Of a stretch of 64,000 nucleotides of DNA, positions 57,501 through 64,000 are shown piece after piece; within the stretch, counting starts at the first letter, position 1, and every line of letters starts with the position of its first letter. Under the pieces are notes generated by a model that was given only the letters and a program-made list of their open reading frames with translations, did no database searches and was not told the DNA's origin. Both the position numbers and the translations under genes were made by a program. Source of the DNA: Apostichopus japonicus (taxonomy: Eukaryota > Echinodermata > Holothuroidea > Aspidochirotida > Stichopodidae); contig NC_092579.1 of assembly GCF_037975245.1 (NCBI RefSeq), positions 6,819,001-6,883,000 on the forward strand. The letters run 5' to 3'.

Positions 57501-60500
57501 GGCAAGGAATCACTATTTTAAAGCCTGCTGGCTTTCTGGTTATATAATAAAAAGGTCACAAAGTATCAAGATTCAGAAAGGTAATACCTTTTGCAAAGAC
57601 CAAGTTATCTAGTATTATGTTCTGGTACTTGATTTCAGGACACATTTTCCTCAGTTACTCTATCAATCAGGTGATTCCATATATATACAATATAAATGCA
57701 TAAGGCAAGGAATCACTAAGCCTGCTGGCTTTCTGGTTTTATAACTTATCAACGGTTTGCCTGATTATCTTTGCAGCCCATCTACCTAGGAACAGCTGTC
57801 ATGTTGGATAATTGGATCGGGGAAGTGGAGGACACAGTCACAGAAATTGTGGTTGTATTGAAAAATGGAGCAAGGTATGTATGTATGTATTGTATGTATG
57901 TATTTTAGATCCTCCTGCAAGCAGGAACTCGCGAAGAAGCGTCATTGTCTTATCAAAGCCGCAAGCTGACTGAAGTCAGTCTCTTACATTGTGTATGTTA
58001 AAACAGTCTGTGGATCCTAAGGAAAAAGGTGCATTGTGAATGGGCTCAATGATTCTAGTAGTAAGGCTGGGGCTGGTACATGTATTAATGTGCAGTCTGC
58101 TTTCTACCAGGTTTACAAAATGCATGTACAGGTTCCATGTTTCATGGCAAGATTGAAAATACACTGTCATTTAGCCAACAAATAGCCTGAATTTCGAGGC
58201 CTGCCTCTATGCAAAATGTTGTCTCGGAAGTATGCTATCCTTTGTATGCCTTTTAGTGAATGTATGAACTTTGTCATATAGAAGTAATGAAGTTTTTCTT
58301 ACAGTAGGTTTGATACATAAAACTAGAGAAACACTTCAGTTTCTTGCTTCCATCAGGTGTGCTCTTACAGAAGGGGCAGCCAGCAAACTTACAGACGTCC
58401 ATGATTTTGCTGTTGAGGTTAGTATTCGTTAGCTAATAAGTCTGTAAGTCATAAATAAAATTTATGACATAAAACCGGGGATCATGAGATGGATTGGCTT
58501 CTCCTGTAAAAACTGCTGTAAATGTAAAATAGCGACGAAAAAACAGCTTATTATGGATCATGTCTCAAATTAATTGCCACCTCAAGGTAAGCTGTCAAGC
58601 TATAAAACACTGTGGCAAAATTACACTGAGGAAGGCTGGGAGGGGTGGGGAAGAGGGGCAGTAAGTGTCAATATATGTCCACTTCAAAAGGAGCTACAGA
58701 CTTACAATTGATATGAAACTGCTGACTGAGAGAAAAAAAGAGAAAAGAGAAAAAACAATTGTTATCATGAACGACTAAGAGGTTTGTTGTATTGGGTTTG
58801 AAATTTAACCATAGAATTTTCATAATTGTCGCCACTTACTCTAAAATGCCAGTGCGTAGAAAATCTACTGGCTAAACTCAAATTGCCTACTTCCATTCTC
58901 CTCGAATTAATACGAAAGCAACATTAATTTTGCACTGGCAAGAAAAATGCAAGACAGTCTAATTTTTCCACTGGCACAGTGAAATCGACTGTGAATAGGC
59001 AGTGTAAGAAAAATCCAGAATTTTCAGGCATGCATCACTCTCAAGTGACCTGTCATTTGATACATTTGAGCCATCGAAATGCAAGGCACTGACCATCACA
59101 AGAAAGAGGAATCCAACCATACTGGATCTACTGTTTGGAAGCACAAAACTGACTGAAAAGCAGGAGCTGGAGATTCTGGGAATTACTATAGAGTTACCAA
59201 CAAACTGGATGTTAGAGGTAGAGCGACTGTCTACATGACTAGTCTACAAGGCTCAGGTTCGTAGTGTGATGGAGTACGCCTCACTCTCCTGGATGAGCGC
59301 CACACCACTCTAGGATGACTTGACTCAATCCAGAGGAAAGCCCTCCGTATCATAGGCACAAGCAAAGAGGAAGCAAGTTCAGAGCTGGACATCTCTACCC
59401 TCCATCGAAGACGCCTGGTGGCAGCAGCTACTGTTTTTTACAACATGCACACCAGCTTGTGCCCAACGGCGTTGCTACCACAGCCTTATGTACTTAGAAG
59501 AGCTACCTGCTCCAGCCTATCAATGCTCTGCCATGCTCTCACAATACCTGTTTCCATAACACTCTCCACAGGCAGGACCTTCATCCACACTGCAGTACAT
59601 GTCTGGAACAGCCTACCGGATAGCGTAGTTGGTGCTATTTCTGACAACGGCGCACAGACCATAAAGAGCAGGGTGCATGAGCATCTCATTAATTGTGCCT
59701 GATGCTTATCTGATCCCTTCACTTCAGTAGTTCCTAAGCTGCTGTGAACCACTGATTGGCCCATGTGGATTTCTCTTATAGTGCCTCACAGCCTATGTGA
59801 GCTCTTGACTTATGTCAATCTTCATGGACTATTGTTCACTCTAGCTTTCATTAAAAAAAAAAAAAAAGCACATGGCACTCTCATCTACAGAGCACGGTAG
59901 TTCATTCAGTGCTTTGAGCCCACATGGCTAACCAAAATTTGAAATTCTGCCGTGGTAAGAAAACATGTGCCTTTAGGTTATAAGGTAACCTTAAAGCCAT
60001 TCGTTAAAGATTTCTGGCAAAAGAGTTGATGGTTGTCTCTGCAGCAGGTACTACTGTAGAAAGAAGAGAGTTCATTTAGTTTTGTTCTTTCACTTAGATT
60101 GCAAAGACAAATGAAAATATAAAAAAACTTGATTTCCTTTGATTCAATAGGACTCCATATTCGGTGAGGGTGATGGGTTTTACCCTGGACAGACTCTGAG
60201 AGGGCGTGCTTCCACTTTCAAGAGTGCGAGATGGTTAAGTGGTCAACAGCCTATAATGTCAAGCAAGGCTCAGTTTCGAGTCCTCGTTGAAGAGGTAAAG
60301 AGAATAAAATGTTCAGAAATGTCAATTACAAGCAGATTGTTTTAAGCATATCACATGAACAATAGAGGAAAGCAGAAAGAAAGGTATTTTATTAAAGATG
60401 AAAATGGAATGATATGACATTACAAATATTGCTAGAATTGTATTAATTAGTAGAAATTTAAAGTGGGCTTCTAGTAGCCTTGTCAGAAATAAGTGTCGGG

Positions 60501-63500
60501 ACACAGAATGGGGATTTGTTACTGTTAGAAGGGTGACACAATTAGTTTCCTTGATAAGATAGAAGCATTTTCATAATATATTTTATTGACATGTTTAGTT
60601 CTATTCTTTATTTACCTGTCTCTACAAATTCTTTAATATTATCAATCTAAGTTTAGAGCTAATTTTTTGGCTATTAACTCCACTATGGTAAGTTTGTCTG
60701 GACATTTAATTACCTCTCAATTTTCCTGAAGAAACGTTTATTCCGGTAGAACATGGTTTAGATTGAGTGAAATTGCATTATTCATTAGTATTGTTTTTCT
60801 TAAAAATCAGCACAGAATCAGAACTAATAACCCATTCTGGCAAGTTATTCCATTCATTCACAACCCTTTGAGAGAAGCTAAATTGATAATTTCCAGACGA
60901 GAATTTTTTTAGCTAATTTGAGACTTAATACTACGAGTTCTAGAAACAGTTGAAACCTTCAAAATATCACAAGCACCTAAAGAATCACTAGTTGTTAGGA
61001 ACTTATAAACCTGTATCATGTGACCAAGAGGATGATAATAAGAGAAAATACATTTGCAACATAAAATGTTCACAAACACATATACATACACACACCCATA
61101 CAAACATAGACATAAACACATACATACATACACACATACACCTTAATATACTGTGTACAGTTTGGTAACAAAGTTGGTGTTTGTGTTGTTGTCATGGTGA
61201 AATAAACTGCTTCCATTGAATTTTGTTTCAAGATATTGTCTCTCTAATGAGCTAGCGTCTCACTTTTAACTCATGTTCTATACAGAAAATTGATTTAAAA
61301 TGAGGTTATAATGTACATCCAACTTGTCAGGAGCTTTCATATAACACTCTCTGGTCTAGACACCTCTGGATAAGGACTTGAGCTACATCTGTAAGAAAGA
61401 AAGTGTTGCAGACACATGTTTTTCTTGGATTTCTCATTTTGTTCAGATAGTTTTGGTTAAACTACAAGTAAGATGGCAGACTCGGGGCATAAGCGGAAGT
61501 AAAAGATTGGAAGAAGAGGATTCTCTGCCTCCCCCGGTTACCATATCTGGAAATCAATTAAAAAGGTGAGGCTAGCATGTTGGGGTTGATTTGCATATCA
61601 ATATAAAAAAATAATCCACAAATGCAAGGCCTGCAAAAGTCTCTTCACAATTCAAATTGCTAATTTTAACTTTCATAATGAAATGTAACCTAGTCAGTCA
61701 ATCCTGTGGAGTCTGTTGCCATACAGTGCAAGCTCTTTTGTTTTTAACATTCACCGTCCGAAAGTTCACATGATTGAATGATGGGAAGTTGTTTCCATGG
61801 GGATATTAAACATGCAGTCGTGTTTTTATCAAGGATTGCATGGTATGAAGTCAGTTGGAGTTTTACAGGTAGTTCTGCTTGATCACGATTACAGAAAACA
61901 AATCTTTTGGGGTAGTTTAATTTTGCCTGAACAAATGACTACAAATTGTAAATACTTGACATTAACATGTAATTTTACTTGGGGGTATTTAATCGACCTT
62001 GAACAAATAAACTAAATAAATTGAAAGTGCTTGGCACTGTCATGTATTTCTGCTCGATCTGATGGTAACATTACATAAAGTTGCTTGTGAGTCTGGCCTA
62101 TACATGTACTGGAATAAATGTAACATTATATGAAACCGCATGAAGATATTTATGCAATCGTTGCTTGATAGAATGATGACATAACAGGTGAGATGTCCTC
62201 TTTAAATTGCAAAAAATATTACAAAAGGAACGAATTGATTACAAACCTTCCTCTATTAACACTATTTATAGGAAGTGAAGACTCGGGCACAAAGAAACGT
62301 CTGATGCCGGTAATCTGACCAAGTTTCGAATGAGGTGTATCAAAAGTGTTAGACACTACCATCGATCCCAGAAATTACACACACAGCTTGCTACCATTGG
62401 TAATTAGACATTAGTGTACAGTCAATACATACAGCTACGGTCAATACCCACAACACATTGTACATAGCAGCGTGGACATCTCAGGTCTAGATAAAAGATA
62501 ACAAGGTATCACGATTCATTACTGTCTGCATATTGTAGGACAAGAAAAAAAGTTCACTTGCAAGCAACGGAAGTTTAACTTTTTCAAAGGGTGGCACGCG
62601 GTTTGGGGTGAGTCTTCAATGCCTTTGACTGTTCATGGTCACCTGAGTTTGTTTTTTTTGTTTGTTTTTCTGTCGTCAGAGTCAAGCCACTCAAGTTCTT
62701 CTCAGCAGACAAAGTACAGGTTGGAGACAAAGGCATCTACCAGATACAAGAGGGAGATGTGGTCTCACATGCAGCAGTACCCAAAGGCTCACACATGTGC
62801 TATACAAGACCAGAAAATGCACACAAAGTGAAAAAATCTTCCACGCCCACCGGCACACCCCCTCTGGATAGGAAGAGAGATACCAAAGAGGGAACGAAAA
62901 ATGCGACTTTGGACGAAGATCGCACAGAAGAGAAAACGTCCCTCAATCAGAAAGGAGAGACCTCTGAACTAACAGTAGGATCTGATGAAGATGACAAAGC
63001 TGCCAGTAAACAAGAGGCAGCGGGAAAGGCTTCATTATCTCGAAAGAAAAAATCCCACAGGAGCCGGGATGGGCAGATGCAAAGGGACCTCTTACGGGAG
63101 GTCAACGACAAAGAAGAATTAGTCGAAAAGGCTTATAAGGTCAAGTCCGATTTATCCAGAGATGTGGAGATGTTATGCGATCTGCACAAGGAGCTCTGCG
63201 AAGCATCGGACAGTATCGTGGAACTGACGAGGAGCTTCCAGCCGTTGGTGGCCAACTCGTCGGGAAAATCCGCAGAGGACGTGAAGCAGAGGATAAGAGG
63301 ATTGGAAGAGTCACACGCCAAACTCCAAGAACAGATATGCTTGACTCAGGACCTTCTCCGCGACAGCGAAAAGAGCCTCGGCGACTTGGAACTTGTGAAC
63401 TTACAGGCCGAGACGATACTAGACGACGCGAAGAAAGCGAGGCTTAAAGCCTTGCACAAGAGTGGGATATCGTTGCATCCCGGGAAATCCGAAAACTCCT

Positions 63501-63724
63501 GCGAAGGTCCGAGCGACGATAATAGGTACGAGAGCACTTCGGATGGTTCTTCTCACAGCTCTACGGAACACCAAGAGAAATCAAAGAGGACAGCCACCAG
63601 TCGTAGGAGAAAGAAGCAAGGACGTGGTGTCAACAGGAAGAGGGGCTCATCTCATCTGAAAGTCGGCAACAGGGAGTGTATCGAGGTAACCCACACTCAC
63701 ACGGTCGTGGATGTTGAATGGCAG
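54319..63724 (+). CDS. UBE2O: UBE2O-like hybrid E2/E3 ubiquitin ligase, N-terminal part
   Basis: UBE2O is a large E2 that also acts as an E3, recognising orphan and nuclear-import substrates through N-terminal conserved regions. Seven exons (54319-54549, 56967-57143, 57777-57874, 58357-58417, 60151-60294, 61447-61565, 62680-63724) join to 625 in-frame codons and continue off the window. Matches to human conserved region 1 include SLLFDEDVV, VAWYPKG, LHDRSLLAGDLV, GFYPGQTLRG, ARWLSG, FRVLVEE and RVKPLKF. The last exon ends VTHTHTVVDVEWQ, aligning with the start of conserved region 2. Exon 7 also encodes a predicted coiled coil (residues about 411-537) between acidic/basic linkers. The UBC catalytic domain is not in the window. 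The foldback element ends about 220 bp upstream of the start codon. Confidence 0.93.
54550..56966 (+). other. UBE2O intron 1
   Basis: AT-rich. Contains a decayed LINE on the opposite strand at about 55680-56640. Nothing else recognised. Confidence 0.7.
55680..56640 (-). pseudogene. LINE reverse transcriptase remnant
   Basis: On the minus strand the order is ILDKHAPL and APWFNKDYKNLRKHRRKE (56636-56415), then DVPQGSVFGPVLF at about 55945-55890, then the catalytic motif FADDHHIY at about 55835-55810. All match non-LTR reverse transcriptases. Stops and frameshifts separate the parts, so it is inactive. Confidence 0.85.
56967..57143 (+). CDS. UBE2O: UBE2O exon 2
   Basis: 59 codons between TTTCAG and GTAAGC, phase 0 at both ends. 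It encodes VELHDRSLLAGDLVQK through the QLGTV segment to TKIEQIA. Confidence 0.93.
57348..57745. repeat. Tandem duplication of about 200 bp in UBE2O intron 2
   Basis: Two copies share GTTCTGGTA, AGGACACATTTTCCTCAGTT, ATCAATCAGGTGATTCC and GCCTGCTGGCTTTCTGGTT, in order and well conserved. The second copy ends about 30 bp before exon 3. Confidence 0.9.
57777..57874 (+). CDS. UBE2O: UBE2O exon 3
   Basis: Between TTTGCAG and GTATGT, ending in a split Arg codon. It encodes PIYLGTAVMLDNWIGEVED and VVLKNGAR. Confidence 0.93.
57874..57980 (+). repeat. Short interspersed repeat with (GTAT)n, copy 2
   Basis: Begins at the intron 3 donor with a GTATGTATGTAT run, then GCAAGCAGGAACTCGCGAA and CCGCAAGCTGACTGAAG, as at 31618-31725. 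The repeat therefore directly adjoins the 5' splice site. Confidence 0.75.
58357..58417 (+). CDS. UBE2O: UBE2O exon 4
   Basis: 61 bp between CATCAG and GTTAGT. It encodes CALTEGAASKLTDVHDFAVE after completing the split Arg. Aligns with human RCSMNTEDGAKLYDV. Confidence 0.92.
59020..59705 (+). pseudogene. LINE reverse transcriptase C-terminal remnant
   Basis: The plus strand reads PSKCKALTITRKRNP, ELEILGITI, then after frame breaks VRSVMEYAS, HTAVHVWNSLPDSVV and KSRVHEHL. This is the conserved C-terminal part of non-LTR reverse transcriptases. It lies in UBE2O intron 4, which otherwise (58418-60150) shows only AT-rich sequence. Confidence 0.82.
60151..60294 (+). CDS. UBE2O: UBE2O exon 5
   Basis: 48 codons between CAATAG and GTAAAG. 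It encodes DSIFGEGDGFYPGQTLRG, ARWLSGQQPIMSS and FRVLVEE, the best-conserved part of conserved region 1. Confidence 0.95.
60295..61446 (+). other. UBE2O intron 5
   Basis: AT-rich. A (CATA)/(CA) microsatellite lies at about 61076-61141. No coding seen. Confidence 0.7.
61447..61565 (+). CDS. UBE2O: UBE2O exon 6
   Basis: Between GTTCAG and GTGAGG. It encodes IVLVKLQVRWQTRGISGSK, then SLPPPVTISGNQLK. The PPP motif and position match human UBE2O. Confidence 0.92.
61566..62679 (+). other. UBE2O intron 6
   Basis: No coding, repeat or element recognised. Confidence 0.6.
62680..63724 (+). CDS. UBE2O: UBE2O exon 7, with coiled coil
   Basis: 348 codons after a split Arg; acceptor GTCAG, donor GTCAGT. 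It begins VKPLKFFSADKVQVGDKGIY, passes through a charged linker and enters a helical, heptad-like stretch from about MQRDLLREVNDKEELVEKAY to ARLKALHK. It then has a Ser/Lys-rich linker and ends VVDVEWQ. Confidence 0.92.
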
Positions 63725-64000
63725 GTCAGTGCTAACATTGTCACTCTGTATAGTTTATATGTCAATGGCCTAGAGACTTTTAGGCCTACAACCCAGGATT
63801 TTCCATTTAGTCTGAGGCACAACTCACCAGAGCCCCCCCCCCCCCCATTCATTCCTCTGAATATTTTTCTGCTGTATATATCTCTTTAATATCAGAAGTG
63901 AAGCTTAAAGCAACAGTCAGTGTACAGCTAGGCATCATATGTTATGCAAAGAAGCACGTCCAATAATGACAATATTATCAAACAGGGACAATGTTTCTGT
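63725..64000 (+). other. Start of UBE2O intron 7
   Basis: Non-coding to the window edge, with a short C-run at about 63833-63846. Confidence 0.7.

Overview
This is intron-rich, AT-biased animal nuclear DNA crowded with DNA transposons and tandem repeats. Coding exons are short, with GT-AG introns of about 90 bp to 6.5 kb. The recognisable genes (ECHS1, ALKBH5, UBE2O, class A receptors) are animal genes. Long introns, many small hAT-like elements, non-LTR remnants and single-exon duplicated peptide-type receptors suggest a marine invertebrate deuterostome, perhaps an echinoderm such as a sea cucumber. That placement is inference; no taxon-diagnostic sequence was identified.

Layout. 1-858: end of a hAT-like element. 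2783-12682 (+): mitochondrial enoyl-CoA hydratase (ECHS1-like), exon 2 to stop; the transit-peptide exon was not found. It carries two adjacent, equal-length, same-phase versions of one exon (3a and 3b), the most striking gene feature here. 13395-15145: satellite with a 106-bp higher-order unit. 20148-31045 (-): complete four-exon ALKBH5-like RNA m6A demethylase of 382 codons. Its intron 3 is filled by a 28-bp minisatellite that touches the exon 3 donor site. Its intron 2 holds two target-site-flanked inverted-repeat elements and an exon encoding a Tudor/chromo-barrel-like module on the same strand. 32279-34727: a hAT-like element with a second one nested inside. 34865-35848: a solo LTR. 36040-38388 and 48279-49556 (-): two intact single-exon class A GPCRs and a broken third copy, separated by composite repeats. 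53236-54101: a foldback element. 54319-63724 (+): first seven exons (625 codons) of a UBE2O-like hybrid E2/E3 ubiquitin enzyme, running off the right edge; introns 1 and 4 hold LINE remnants.

The genes are separate housekeeping or receptor loci (fatty-acid oxidation, RNA demethylation, ubiquitination, signalling) with no sign of a shared pathway. Exon borders were set by reading splice sites and frame by eye and comparing with remembered human proteins. No alignment or transcript data were available.
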